Assembly: GCF_014646095.1 (NCBI RefSeq)
Contig: NZ_BMMU01000017.1
Span: forward strand, 1-64,000
Direction of reading: 5' to 3'
Length of the DNA stretch: 64,000 nucleotides
DNA from: Streptomyces lacrimifluminis
GTDB lineage: Bacteria; Actinomycetota; Actinomycetes; Streptomycetales; Streptomycetaceae
Notes under the pieces: model-generated
What the model saw: the letters and a program-made list of their open reading frames with translations, nothing else
What the model was told of the DNA's origin: nothing
Database searches by the model: none
Shown: positions 1 to 8,450 of the stretch, piece by piece
Numbering within the stretch: position 1 is the first letter of the stretch
How the letters are laid out: every line of letters starts with the position of its first letter
Position numbers and translations under genes: made by a program

Positions 1-319
1 GAGCGGGCGCCGGAGCCGGCGCCGGTACGGCCGGGGCCGCGGGAGCCGTGGCGGCGGCCGGAGCCGCCGGGGCGGTCGTGGTGGTCTCTGCGGCCCCCGC
101 GGCCGCAGCACCCGCCGGAGCCGTCGAGGCGGCGGGCGCCCCGGGCTTGTAGTCGGCGAAGAAGTCCCACCAGGCACGGTCTACCGAATTCGGGTCCTGG
201 AGGTACTGCTGATAGATCTCGTCGACGAGCCACTCATTGGGGCCGAACGCTGCCGCAGGGTTACCTGCGGGTTCGTCGGTCGAGATGCTCGATGAGTTAC
301 TGGGGGACTGTGCAGACAC
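1..319 (-). CDS. kgd: Multifunctional 2-oxoglutarate dehydrogenase, N-terminal part (runs off window)
   Basis: This is the first ~106 codons of the thiamine-diphosphate E1/E2-type 2-oxoglutarate dehydrogenase/decarboxylase of actinomycetes, a TCA-cycle enzyme. The conceptual start is GTG at 319-317, with a purine-rich stretch (GGAAGAGGG) about 10 bases upstream. The visible protein has a Ser-rich start, then the conserved segment around NEWLVDEIYQQYLQDP and VDRAWWDFFADY (residues ~25-55), which is diagnostic for this family. A long Ala/Pro/Gly linker follows, as expected between the N-terminal segment and the catalytic domains. The catalytic regions lie beyond base 1, so activity cannot be judged here. 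Confidence 0.92.
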   Translation of the reverse strand, partial: MSAQSPSNSSSISTDEPAGNPAAAFGPNEWLVDEIYQQYLQDPNSVDRAWWDFFADYKPGAPAASTAPAGAAAAGAAETTTTAPAAPAAATAPAAPAVPAPAPAPA

Positions 320-622
320 GGCGGCAACCGCCCTCTTCCGCTTCACAAGGTTATGGACAGCGGGAATTAAGGCTACGCCCCCGTGGCCGAAAGGTCAGTC
401 CGGGTTCGTTCATCGTCGTGTAAGTCACATCGGGAATCGTGTTTCGGGGGGTGAAATGGCGGGAAACAAGCGAGGTTCCGGTCCGAAAGCGACGCGTGAG
501 GGAAGCCCAAATTGTCGGCCAGGCGCACCAAATGGGCGGGCCTGTGAGCAATCACACGTGTCCACGCGCGTCCGTCAGCGAGGATGCCAGGTGGATCTTG
601 CGGCTCCGCTTCGAACTTTACG
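320..622. other. Intergenic region upstream of kgd
   Basis: This stretch of about 300 bases lies between the kgd start (minus strand) and the end of the sensor kinase gene. No ORF with convincing codon bias is present. It is locally less GC-rich (around 350-480) than its neighbours, which fits a promoter region for kgd, but no clear -10/-35 pair was identified. Confidence 0.4.
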
Positions 623-1732
623 TCAACTTGGTCCGGACGGCTCTCCCGGAAGGGTGACCAAAATCCGGCAACCTCGCTCGGATTCGGCCACACAGATCCG
701 GCCGCCGTGCAGATCGACCGCCCAGCGGGCGATCGCCAGGCCGAGGCCCGTACCGCCGTCGCTGCCCGGCCCGTGCGGCGCGCTGACGCCGCCGCGGTTG
801 AACCGCTCGAAGACCCGGTGCCACTCCGAGCGCGGGATACCGGGGCCCTCGTCCAGGATCTCCAGCTCCAGCGACTCGGTCAGCGTCCCGCGCCGCGCCC
901 TCACCGTGACCCGGCCGTGCGCGGGGCTGTGCTTGACCGCGTTGTCGATCAGGTTGGCGACGACCTGGTGGAGACGCTCCGGGTCGGCGTGCGCGATCAG
1001 CTCGGGCGGGTTGACGTCGAGGTGCAGATGGACGTCGTTGCGGGTGTGACCGCCGGAGCCGGACGCGATGCCCGCGCGCGTGGAGGCGAGCATGTTCGCC
1101 TCCTTGAGCACCCCGGAGAGGTACGGCCAGACCTCGAACCGGCGCTTGCGCAGCGGTACGACCCCGTTGTCGAGCCGGGAGAGGTCCAGCAGGGTCTCCA
1201 CCAGCCGCCCGAGGCGCTCGGTCTGCTTGAGCGCCGTACGCATGGTCTCCGGATCGGCGGCCGAGACCCCGTCCACGACGTTCTCCAGCACGGCGCGCAG
1301 GCCCGCGATCGGGGTGCGCAGCTCGTGCGAGACGTTCGCCACCAGCTCCTTGCGCTGACGGTCCTGGGCCTCCAGCTCGTCGGCCATGACGTTGATCGTC
1401 TGGGCCAGGTCGCCCAGCTCGTCCCAGCGGTTCTCGCGCACCCGGCGCGTGTAGTCGCCGTGCGAGATGGAGCGGGCCACCGCGTTCATGTCGTCCAGCG
1501 GCGCGGTGAGCGAATGGGCGACGAACTGCGTAATCAGCAGTGTGGCGATCATCGAGAAGACCGTGATGAAGCGGATCTCCGTCTTCGTGGTCACCGCGAT
1601 CATGGACAGACCGGTGGTGATCAGTACCGAGACGACGACCAGAGCACCCAGCTTGGTCTTGATCGAGAACGGGCGTACGCCGCCCCAGGACTCCCCGGGG
1701 CTCCTCCGTGCGGCCGGCCGCCCGCGGTTCAT
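623..1732 (-). CDS. Sensor histidine kinase (HAMP-HisKA-HATPase)
   Basis: Membrane sensor kinase of 369 residues. It autophosphorylates on a histidine and passes the phosphate to the regulator encoded immediately upstream. Two hydrophobic helices lie at about residues 30-50 and 58-75 with almost no extracellular loop between them, so the signal is probably sensed in the membrane or cytoplasm. A HAMP region follows (~75-125). The H-box is VSHELRTP, the N-box LIDNAVKHSP, and the G-boxes DEGPGIP and GGTGLGLAIA. All key residues are present. The ATG at 1732 overlaps the regulator stop by four bases (ATGA), so the two are translationally coupled. Confidence 0.93.
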   Translation of the reverse strand: MNRGRPAARRSPGESWGGVRPFSIKTKLGALVVVSVLITTGLSMIAVTTKTEIRFITVFSMIATLLITQFVAHSLTAPLDDMNAVARSISHGDYTRRVRENRWDELGDLAQTINVMADELEAQDRQRKELVANVSHELRTPIAGLRAVLENVVDGVSAADPETMRTALKQTERLGRLVETLLDLSRLDNGVVPLRKRRFEVWPYLSGVLKEANMLASTRAGIASGSGGHTRNDVHLHLDVNPPELIAHADPERLHQVVANLIDNAVKHSPAHGRVTVRARRGTLTESLELEILDEGPGIPRSEWHRVFERFNRGGVSAPHGPGSDGGTGLGLAIARWAVDLHGGRICVAESERGCRILVTLPGEPSGPS

Positions 1733-2466
1733 GGCGTCGGAGTCTCCAGTGCGTAGCCGACCCCGTGCACCGTACGGATCCGCTCGGCGCCGATCTTCCG
1801 GCGCAGCGCCTTGATGTGGCTGTCGACGGTCCGGGTGCCGGAGGCGTCCGCCCAGTCCCACACCTCGGCGAGCAGCTGCTCACGGGAGAGGACGGCGCGG
1901 GGAGTGTTGGCGAGACAGACGAGCAGGTCGAACTCGGTGGGCGTGAGATGCACGTCCTCGGAGCGCACCCGCACCCGCCGCTGCGCGTGGTCGATCTCCA
2001 GCTCGCCGAGCCGCAGGATGCCGGAGCGCGGCGTCGACGCGGCGATGGCGGCCCGCTCGACCCGGCGCAGCAGCACATGCACCCGCGCGGCCAGCTCACG
2101 CATGGAGAAGGGCTTCGTCATGTAGTCGTCGGCACCCACGCCGAGTCCGACCAGCATGTCGGTCTCGTCGTCACGCGCGGTGAGCATCAGGACGGGCACG
2201 GCCCGCTGGGCCTGCACTCGCCTGCATACCTCCAGCCCGTCGAAGCCGGGCAGCATGATGTCGAGGATCAGCAGATCGGGCTGCCAGGCCTCGGCGGTGT
2301 CGACGGCGGCCGGCCCGTCACCGGCGGTCTGCACGAGAAATCCCTCGGCACGCAGACGGGCCGCGATGGCGTCGACGATCGTCGGATCGTCCTCGACCAC
2401 GAGTACCCGGCGCTGGGCGCCAGGAGTCGCCGTCGCGCCGTTCTGGGAGGTGTGTGTCTGCTCCAT
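1729..2466 (-). CDS. OmpR-family response regulator
   Basis: DNA-binding response regulator of 245 residues. The receiver domain (~25-140) has the acidic pair EDD, the phosphoacceptor Asp in LLILDIMLPG and the conserved Lys in MTKPFSMREL. A C-terminal OmpR-type winged helix (~155-240) contains the LTPTEFDLL and HIKALRRKI segments typical of the family. The start at 2466 (ATG, MEQTH...) was chosen because AGGGACGGG precedes it and the reading frame upstream is unlike coding sequence. It forms an operon with the downstream kinase. Its targets are not apparent, but an inverted repeat lies about 90 bases upstream. Confidence 0.93.
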   Translation of the reverse strand: MEQTHTSQNGATATPGAQRRVLVVEDDPTIVDAIAARLRAEGFLVQTAGDGPAAVDTAEAWQPDLLILDIMLPGFDGLEVCRRVQAQRAVPVLMLTARDDETDMLVGLGVGADDYMTKPFSMRELAARVHVLLRRVERAAIAASTPRSGILRLGELEIDHAQRRVRVRSEDVHLTPTEFDLLVCLANTPRAVLSREQLLAEVWDWADASGTRTVDSHIKALRRKIGAERIRTVHGVGYALETPTP

Positions 2467-2551
2467 CGCCCGTCCCTGAAGTGTGCTTTCCGGAACCAGT
2501 GGGGTGGTTCCTTGGTTGCGCTTGTCCGCGCATGACTGCGATTGACGCACG

Positions 2552-2566
2552 ACTGATCGGATCAGT
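2552..2566. promoter_or_regulatory. 15-bp palindrome upstream of the two-component operon
   Basis: The arms ACTGAT and ATCAGT are separated by CGG, and a further GATCGG follows directly. The site lies in the short gap between the response regulator start (2466) and the stop of the spermidine-synthase-like gene (2612, same strand). It could be an operator for the operon or a weak hairpin. No T-tract follows on either strand. Confidence 0.35.
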
Positions 2567-2611
2567 GATCGGCGTCAGGGAAGCAGAGTACGGGCAGTCA
2601 CCGTGGGGGGT

Positions 2612-3307
2612 CTATCCAGGTCGGACGGCGAGGTGGACGACGTCGGGGACTCCCCGGGCAACGGGGATCTCTTCGGTGCGTACTGATCGGAATCCGGCAT
2701 TCCGTAGAGTTCCCTCAAATTCCCCGGAGGGCTGCGCGGACCACACCGCGAGCACCCCGTCCGGCCTCAACACCCTTGCGCAGCTTGCCAGTCCGGCCTG
2801 CGAATACAGGCTCTGGTTGTCCTCCGTGACGGTCCAGCCGGGCCCGTTGTCGATGTCGAGACACAGGGCGTCAAATGTGGCGGAGGTCTCATTGACGTAT
2901 CTCACGAGATCGGCTGCGACGATCTCGGTGCGGGGGTCGGCGAGGGCGTCCGAGGAGAGCGGGGCGAGCGGTCCGTCCCGGTGCCATCCGATGATCGCCG
3001 GTTCACGTTCGACGACGGTGATGCGGCCCCAGCGGGGATCGGCCGCGGCATGCACGAGGGAGAACCCGACGCCGAGGCCGCCGATGAGGACGTGCGGGGC
3101 CGAGGCCCGGGCGCGGGGGGTGAGGGCGTCGAGTGCGGCGTCGACGAGCAGACGCTCGGACCGGCCGTCCGAAGTATCCATCAGGAAGCATCCGTTGGCG
3201 ATGATCTGCAGTGACTCCCCGTGCCGCCGCAGGGCGACCTCGCCGTACGGGCCCTCGCGGCGGTCCAGTACTTCGGGGGTGTCGTAGGAGGTGGTCGGAC
3301 GGTTCAT
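2612..3307 (-). CDS. Spermidine-synthase-like SAM-fold protein
   Basis: Protein of 231 residues with a Rossmann-type core. The glycine motif HVLIGGLGVGFSL (~80-92) is followed by an acidic strand end (VVERE), AADLV and the strand DALCLDIDNGPGWTV. This is the arrangement of spermidine synthases and related SAM-binding enzymes such as fused membrane-protein paralogues. The usual spermidine-synthase proton-acceptor region is only partly recognisable, so it may be a methyltransferase-like or non-polyamine enzyme. ATG at 3307 was chosen because the upstream extension is Arg/Pro-rich and non-coding in character. It is not coupled to its neighbours. Confidence 0.75.
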   Translation of the reverse strand: MNRPTTSYDTPEVLDRREGPYGEVALRRHGESLQIIANGCFLMDTSDGRSERLLVDAALDALTPRARASAPHVLIGGLGVGFSLVHAAADPRWGRITVVEREPAIIGWHRDGPLAPLSSDALADPRTEIVAADLVRYVNETSATFDALCLDIDNGPGWTVTEDNQSLYSQAGLASCARVLRPDGVLAVWSAQPSGEFEGTLRNAGFRSVRTEEIPVARGVPDVVHLAVRPG

Positions 3308-3456
3308 GAGGACATCTTGGCGCAGCGCGCTCGGGTGAGCTCGGCCTTTACGGGGCCTGTCGGCTTGCTGTGAATCGGCCAATGCGTGGCGCGGGTCACA
3401 GACAACCGCGTGGACGGAGGCGAAGGGTGGGGGCGGAACGGAAGGAGCGCCTCGCC

Positions 3457-4242
3457 GTGGAACGGGCCGATGTGTCGGGTGACGTGACGTCGGGTTCACC
3501 GGCGCCCCCGGGCGGGCCCGTCACGGAGGGTGCACGACTGCTGGACGGGATGCCGGGACAGCGGGGCCCGGCGGAAGCCGTGTCCGTGCGGCCCACGGCG
3601 CCCGAGGAGGCTGCCCCAAGGAGGGGATTCCCCCATCCCTTGCACCTCCTCCCCACTCCCACCGGAACGCCGTTCACCTTCACGTTCGCGGCCGTCCTCC
3701 TGGTCACGGCCTTCGTCGCCGGGCAGGCGGACCCCGCCCTCGTGCACACCCTCCACCAGGGCTCCAGCACCGATGTCGCCCATCTCCTGCGGACACCCGT
3801 GTTCGTGCTGGTCACCAGCGCGCTGTGGGTCGTGGGTGGCGTGACATCGCCGTACGCCCTTGTCTTTCTCCTTGTCCTTACCGCGCTGGAGCGCCGGATC
3901 GGCGGGCCGCGCACCGCCGGGGTGTTCGCGCTCGGGCATGTGCTGGCCACCCTCGCGACCGAGGTGCCGGTGGGGCTCGCGGTGCTGGTGGGGTGGCTGC
4001 CCGGGAGTTCGCTGCACCGGCTCGACTACGGGATCAGTTTCGGCGTCGCGGCGAGTGTGGGCGCGCTGGCGGGGCTGCTGCGGCCCTGGCTGGGGTGGCC
4101 GTTGCTGCTGGTGTTCGGCGGGGCGCTGGTGCGGGACCTGATCGCCTCCACCGATCCGATGACCAACTGGGGGCATGTGATGGCGCTGGCCATCGGGGTC
4201 GCCACCTGGCCGTGGGCGCGGCGGCACCGCAGACCCGCCTAA
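3457..4242 (+). CDS. Rhomboid-like membrane protein
   Basis: Polytopic protein of about 261 residues. After a cytoplasmic N-terminus of ~70 residues there are some six hydrophobic segments. One contains DYGISFGVAAS, where the Ser sits in a GxSxG-like setting, and a later one contains TNWGHVMAL, offering a His. These could form the rhomboid Ser-His dyad, but the canonical GxSG is not exact, so the protein may be a divergent protease or an inactive relative. GTG at 3457 was preferred over upstream starts because GGAAGGAG lies nine bases before it. The stop overlaps the convergent acetyltransferase gene by four bases. Confidence 0.7.
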   Translation: MERADVSGDVTSGSPAPPGGPVTEGARLLDGMPGQRGPAEAVSVRPTAPEEAAPRRGFPHPLHLLPTPTGTPFTFTFAAVLLVTAFVAGQADPALVHTLHQGSSTDVAHLLRTPVFVLVTSALWVVGGVTSPYALVFLLVLTALERRIGGPRTAGVFALGHVLATLATEVPVGLAVLVGWLPGSSLHRLDYGISFGVAASVGALAGLLRPWLGWPLLLVFGGALVRDLIASTDPMTNWGHVMALAIGVATWPWARRHRRPA

Positions 4243-4907
4243 CCGGCCCAGGACCCTTCGACGGCCGTCCCCACGAACTTCGCGCTCGTCAGAGGTGCCT
4301 CGACCCGCCGGCCCAACGCCTCGTACAGCGCCCTTCCGTCCGGAGTTCCCGCCAGTACGCCTCTCTCCGCGCCCTGTGCGACGGCCTCCCGCGTCAGCGT
4401 GCGCATCACGAAGGAGCCGAGACCCCGGCGCCGGTGCGCGGGCGAGGTCTCCACCTGGTCGACGACCGCTGTTCGGCCCGTCGGCGCGACCTGGCCACGA
4501 GTCGCCCAGGAACCGTCGGGCGCCGCGAGCAGGACGCGGGTCACGCCGCCGCGCGTCCATGCGCGCACCCGGTAACCGTCGGGGACGGCCGGCGGCTCCG
4601 TGGCGGTCAGCGGGACCGGCATCAGGTGGCCCGGCTCGGGGTTGATCCACCAGCCCTCGCCGAGCCGGCCGCCGACCGTGGCCGGGTCGTCGAACACCTT
4701 GAGCCACACGCCCGCCCCGCTCACCGGGCCGGTCACCTTCCGGACGGTCCGTTCCTCGACACCGTCGTTCACCGCGTCGAGGACGTGCCGGGTGACGTGC
4801 CCGGCCGTGCCCACGTCGATCGTGCAGCCCAGGGCTCGGCCAGCGGCGGCGACGCCCCGCGCGAGACCGCCCAGCCGTCGACCCAGGCCCGCACGGTCCG
4901 TCCACAC
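4239..4907 (-). CDS. GNAT-family N-acetyltransferase
   Basis: Protein of 222 residues whose C-terminal half carries the acetyl-CoA-binding signature of GNAT enzymes: VDQVETSPAHRRRGLG (~150-165), that is a beta-bulge strand followed by the RRxxGxG-type loop, then the helix SFVMRTLTREAV and a final LYEALG segment. The N-terminal ~100 residues are family-specific and may define the substrate, which cannot be predicted. The start is GTG at 4907 with AAGGA just upstream. The gene is divergent from lon with 174 bases between them and ends convergent with the rhomboid-like gene. Confidence 0.82.
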   Translation of the reverse strand: MWTDRAGLGRRLGGLARGVAAAGRALGCTIDVGTAGHVTRHVLDAVNDGVEERTVRKVTGPVSGAGVWLKVFDDPATVGGRLGEGWWINPEPGHLMPVPLTATEPPAVPDGYRVRAWTRGGVTRVLLAAPDGSWATRGQVAPTGRTAVVDQVETSPAHRRRGLGSFVMRTLTREAVAQGAERGVLAGTPDGRALYEALGRRVEAPLTSAKFVGTAVEGSWAG

Positions 4908-5039
4908 CCGTCCTTACGTAATGTCTGAAGAGCAGTAATGAGTATTACGAGGTCGACTGAATGTGCGGGTCCGGGCGTGGCGGCAGGGGTGATCGCTCAC
5001 GGCGAACACGGCGAGGGGAACAATCGATCGTCGCCGAGC

Positions 5040-5060
5040 ATTGAGTCGGCATAGCTCAAC
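5040..5060 (+). promoter_or_regulatory. HAIR element (HspR operator) in front of lon
   Basis: The sequence ATTGAGT, seven bases, GCTCAAC matches the HspR-associated inverted repeat consensus CTTGAGT-N7-ACTCAAG in 12 of 14 arm positions. A further half-site CTTGAGT abuts it at 5060-5066, directly before the ribosome binding site. HspR is known to repress dnaK, clpB and lon in Streptomyces. Here the operator ends only about 20 bases from the lon start codon, so it would lie in or next to the transcription start. The match and its placement are visible; binding is inferred. Confidence 0.8.
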
Positions 5061-5081
5061 TTGAGTGCCGAAGGGGAGATC

Positions 5082-7505
5082 ATGCCTGCTGAGTCCATTG
5101 CGTTCACGCCGCTCACTCTGCCCGTGCTGCCGCTTGACGACGAGGTCGTGCTGCCCGGCATGGTTGTTCCGCTGGATCTGAACGACGCCGATGTGCGGGC
5201 CGCGGTGGAGGCCGCCGAGGTCGCCGCGCGTACCGAGCCCGGCAAGCCCAGGGTTCTGCTCGTGCCGCGTATCGACGGGACGTACACGAGCACCGGTGTC
5301 CTCGGCACCGTCGAGCAGGTCGGCCGGCTGGCCGACGGGGATCCCGGGGCCCTGATCCGAGCCCGGGGGCGCGTGCGGATCGGCGCCGGGACCACCGGGC
5401 CGGGGGCCGCGCTGTGGGTCGAGGGGACGCGGATCGACGAGACCGTGCCGGACCCCGTGCCCGGTCACGTCACCGAACTCGCGAAGGAATACAAGGCTCT
5501 TGCCACCGCCTGGCTGCGCAAGCGCGGCGCCTGGCAGGTCGTCGACCGCGTACAGGCCATCGACGATGTCTCCGCCCTTGCCGACAACTCCGGTTACTCA
5601 CCCTTCCTCAGCACCGACCAGAAGATCGAGCTGCTGGAGACCACCGACCCGGTGGCCCGCCTGAAGCTCGCCACCCAGCAGCTGCGCGACCACCTCGCCG
5701 AGCAGGACGTCGCCGAGACCATCGCGAAGGACGTCCAGGAGGGCGTCGACAAGCAGCAGCGGGAGTTCCTGCTGCGCAAGCAGCTGGAAGCCGTACGCAA
5801 GGAACTGCGTGACCTCAACGGGGAGAAGGACGGCGAGGAGTCCGACGACTACCGGGCCCGCGTCGAGGCCGCAGACCTGCCGGAGAAGGTGCGCGAGGCC
5901 GCTCTCAAGGAGGTCGACAAGCTGGAGCGGTCCTCCGAGCAGTCGCCCGAGGGCGGCTGGATCCGGACCTGGCTCGACACCGTTCTCGAACTGCCCTGGA
6001 ACGAGCGGACCGAGGACTCGTACGACATCCAGGGCGCCCAGGCCGTGCTCGACGCCGAGCACGCCGGCCTGGAGGACGTGAAGGAGCGCATCACCGAGTA
6101 CCTCGCCGTGCGCAAGCGGCGGGCCGAGCGCGGGCTCGGGGTCGTGGGCGGGCGTCGTGGTGGCGCCGTGCTCGCGCTCGTCGGGCCGCCCGGCGTCGGG
6201 AAGACCAGCCTCGGCGAGTCCGTCGCGCACGCCATGGGCCGGAAGTTCGTCCGCGTGGCACTGGGCGGGGTCAGGGACGAGGCCGAGATCCGTGGGCACC
6301 GGCGTACGTATGTCGGTGCCCTGCCAGGGCGCATCGTGCGGGCCATCAAGGAAGCCGGGTCGATGAACCCCGTCGTTCTCCTCGACGAGATCGACAAGGT
6401 CGGCTCCGACTTCCGGGGCGACCCCGCCGCAGCCCTGCTCGAAGTCCTCGACCCGGCGCAGAACCACACCTTCCGCGACCACTACCTCGAAGTCGAACTC
6501 GACCTCAGCGACGTGGTGTTCCTCGCGACCGCCAACGTCCTCGAAGCCATTCCCGAGGCCCTGCTCGACCGGATGGAACTGGTCCGGCTGGACGGGTACA
6601 CGGAGGACGAGAAGGTCGTCATCGCCCGGGACCACCTGCTGCCCCGGCAGTTGGAGCGGGCCGGCCTCGAAGGCGCCGAAGTCGCCCTCGACGAGAGCGC
6701 GTTGCGCAAGCTCGCCGGGGAGTACACCCGGGAGGCCGGGGTCCGGAACCTGGAGCGGTCCATCGCGCGGCTGCTGCGCAAGGTCGCCGCACAGCACGAA
6801 CTCGGGGAGCGGAAGCTGCCGTTCACCGTCACGGAGGACGATCTGCGCGGACTCATCGGGCGGCCCCACCATGTGCCCGAGTCCGCCACGGATCCGGCCG
6901 AGCGGCGTACGGCGGTACCGGGGGTGGCGACCGGGCTCGCGGTCACCGGCGCCGGGGGCGACGTCCTCTACGTCGAGGCCTCGCTCGCGGACCCCGAGAC
7001 CGGCGCCGCCGGACTGACCCTCACCGGGCAGCTCGGTGACGTCATGAAGGAGTCCGCGCAGATCGCGCTCTCCTTCCTGCGCTCGCACGGCGCCGAACTG
7101 GAACTGCCCGTCGGTGACCTGAAGGACCGGGGCGTGCACATCCACTTCCCGGCGGGTGCCGTGCCCAAGGACGGTCCGAGCGCGGGCGTCACCATGACGA
7201 CCGCCCTCGCCTCGCTGCTCAGCGGACGCCTCGTCCGGACGGACGTCGCCATGACCGGCGAGGTCTCACTGACCGGGCGGGTGCTGCCCATCGGCGGTGT
7301 GAAGCAGAAGCTGCTCGCCGCGCACCGGGCCGGCGTCACCACCGTGATCATCCCGAAGCGCAACGAGGCCGACCTGGACGACGTCCCGGCCGAGGTCCTG
7401 GAGAAGCTCGACGTCCACGCCGTCACGGACGTCCGCCAGGTCCTCGAACTGGCGCTCACCCCGGCTCAGAACCCGGCGGAGGTGAGGGTTCCGGCAGCGG
7501 CGTGA
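5082..7505 (+). CDS. lon: ATP-dependent protease Lon
   Basis: Cytoplasmic AAA+ serine protease of 807 residues, the usual length for LonA, which degrades misfolded and regulatory proteins. The N-terminal substrate domain begins with LPVLPLDDEVVLPGMVVPLDL. The coiled-coil region around QREFLLRKQLEAVRKEL precedes the ATPase, which has Walker A GPPGVGKTSL, Walker B PVVLLDEIDK and sensor residues. The protease domain contains the catalytic Ser in KDGPSAGVTM and the Lys in GGVKQKLLAAHRAG. The ATG at 5082 follows AAGGGGAG with ideal spacing; the TTG at 5061 lies inside the operator region. Expression is probably heat-inducible through the HAIR element. Confidence 0.97.
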   Translation: MPAESIAFTPLTLPVLPLDDEVVLPGMVVPLDLNDADVRAAVEAAEVAARTEPGKPRVLLVPRIDGTYTSTGVLGTVEQVGRLADGDPGALIRARGRVRIGAGTTGPGAALWVEGTRIDETVPDPVPGHVTELAKEYKALATAWLRKRGAWQVVDRVQAIDDVSALADNSGYSPFLSTDQKIELLETTDPVARLKLATQQLRDHLAEQDVAETIAKDVQEGVDKQQREFLLRKQLEAVRKELRDLNGEKDGEESDDYRARVEAADLPEKVREAALKEVDKLERSSEQSPEGGWIRTWLDTVLELPWNERTEDSYDIQGAQAVLDAEHAGLEDVKERITEYLAVRKRRAERGLGVVGGRRGGAVLALVGPPGVGKTSLGESVAHAMGRKFVRVALGGVRDEAEIRGHRRTYVGALPGRIVRAIKEAGSMNPVVLLDEIDKVGSDFRGDPAAALLEVLDPAQNHTFRDHYLEVELDLSDVVFLATANVLEAIPEALLDRMELVRLDGYTEDEKVVIARDHLLPRQLERAGLEGAEVALDESALRKLAGEYTREAGVRNLERSIARLLRKVAAQHELGERKLPFTVTEDDLRGLIGRPHHVPESATDPAERRTAVPGVATGLAVTGAGGDVLYVEASLADPETGAAGLTLTGQLGDVMKESAQIALSFLRSHGAELELPVGDLKDRGVHIHFPAGAVPKDGPSAGVTMTTALASLLSGRLVRTDVAMTGEVSLTGRVLPIGGVKQKLLAAHRAGVTTVIIPKRNEADLDDVPAEVLEKLDVHAVTDVRQVLELALTPAQNPAEVRVPAAA

Positions 7506-7632
7506 CGGACGCTGCCGGTCGGTGAGGGCCCGTCGTCTGGATCACGCCGGTTTCGGGTTGCGGTGCTGTTGTCTGCCGGTGGGCGGGGTGTGGTGCGTGC
7601 GGCTGCGAGGCGGAGGAGGGCGTCGACGCGTT

Positions 7633-7670
7633 GGGGGTCCCCCGGTCGAGCGGAGTCGGGAGTGGGGGAG
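7633..7670. repeat. Streptomyces-type palindromic intergenic element
   Basis: The element begins with GGGGGTCCCCC, continues through GGTCGAGCGGAGTCGGG and ends AGTGGGGGAG. It closely resembles a palindromic sequence that recurs between genes in Streptomyces genomes. A second, shorter version (GGGGTCCCCTCTGGGGGAG) lies at 7694-7713. The recurrence is recalled from general familiarity with these genomes; only the structure is seen here. Confidence 0.5.
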
Positions 7671-7762
7671 TCGCAACCGACGACAACGTGGCTGGGGTCC
7701 CCTCTGGGGGAGTGCGTGCCACACCCCGCGGCCCAGGCGTGATCCGAACGGCAGGCCCCAGG

Positions 7763-7792
7763 GGCCCGGGTCCCCGTAAGGGGGTCCGGGCC
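7763..7792. terminator. Imperfect hairpin downstream of lon
   Basis: GGCCCGG...CCCC and GGGG...CCGGGCC pair around a GTAA loop with a two-base mismatch in the middle. It lies about 260 bases after the lon stop. The stem is very GC-rich but has no following T-run, so it is only a possible terminator. Confidence 0.35.
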
Positions 7793-7931
7793 TTCCCGTA
7801 CGCCGATCCGGAGCCTGCGGGGGACCTGGATGACGCCGTCTCCACGGGCCTGCGAAATACTGTCCGAGCTGCGGCGATGGCCGTGTCCGACGAAACTTTC
7901 AGAGCGGCGAAACCGGATCAGGGGTGCTGAC

Positions 7932-8435
7932 GTGCACGAGGACGGGAACGGCGAGGGGAACCCCGGCGAGCGGCGTGTCGGGTCCACGACGCCCGGGCGC
8001 GGGGTCGAGCGCGAATTCCTCGCCCTGGAGCGCGAGTTGACGGTGTTCCTGCGCCGGGCCCGGGCCAACTCCGGGGAGATGGCCCGCGAGGTCCATCCCG
8101 ATCTGGAGTCGTCGGCGTACGGACTGCTGGTGCGGCTCGACGAGTGCGGGCGCCAGCGTGCCACCGAGCTCGCGGGCTACATCGGCGTCGGCAAGGCCAC
8201 CATGTCCCGCCAGCTGCGCGCCCTGGAGGAGCTGGGCCTCATCGCCCGCGAGCCGGACCCGGCCGACGGGCGCGCCTGGCTCGTCCACCTCACGGACGAG
8301 GGCCGGGTCCGCTTCCGTACCGTCCGGGAGGCGCGCCGGGAGCGGTACGTGCGCAAGCTGGCCGCCTGGGACCGCATGGAGGTGGCCGAACTGGCCCGGC
8401 TGCTGCACCGGCTCAACGTCGGCATGGAGAAGTAG
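7932..8435 (+). CDS. MarR-family transcriptional regulator
   Basis: Small regulator of 167 residues with the MarR winged-helix fold. Helix alpha-3/alpha-4 is seen as GVGKATMSRQLRALEELGLIAR (split here as GVGKATMSRQL and RALEELGLIAR), followed by the beta-wing EPDPADGRAWLVHLTDEG. The first ~25 residues are Gly/Glu-rich and probably disordered. The start is GTG at 7932, preceded by AGGGG; the frame is open further upstream but loses coding bias. It is a lone gene, convergent with the phosphatase gene 15 bases away, so it gives no hint of its target operon. Confidence 0.88.
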   Translation: MHEDGNGEGNPGERRVGSTTPGRGVEREFLALERELTVFLRRARANSGEMAREVHPDLESSAYGLLVRLDECGRQRATELAGYIGVGKATMSRQLRALEELGLIAREPDPADGRAWLVHLTDEGRVRFRTVREARRERYVRKLAAWDRMEVAELARLLHRLNVGMEK

Positions 8436-8450
8436 GCACCCGGAAAGACC

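Larger units (their letters stand above)
7506..7931. other. Intergenic region between lon and the marR gene
   Basis: About 425 bases without a credible gene. It contains at least two G-tract/C-tract palindromic elements (7633-7670 and 7694-7713) and a longer imperfect hairpin (7763-7792) pairing GGCCCGG with CCGGGCC. The last could serve as a terminator or transcription-attenuating structure for lon, although there is no T-run. The short ORFs that cross this region lack coding character. Confidence 0.5.

Noticed and set aside
584..2099. Long open frames on both strands overlapping the sensor kinase
   Set aside because: They are shadows of the kinase and regulator, which carry full family motifs. 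The shadows are Arg/Gly/Pro-rich without family features.
3496..4905. Minus-strand frame of 469 codons opposite the rhomboid-like gene
   Set aside because: Arg/Gly-rich shadow; the GNAT and rhomboid-like genes in other frames have clear domain features.
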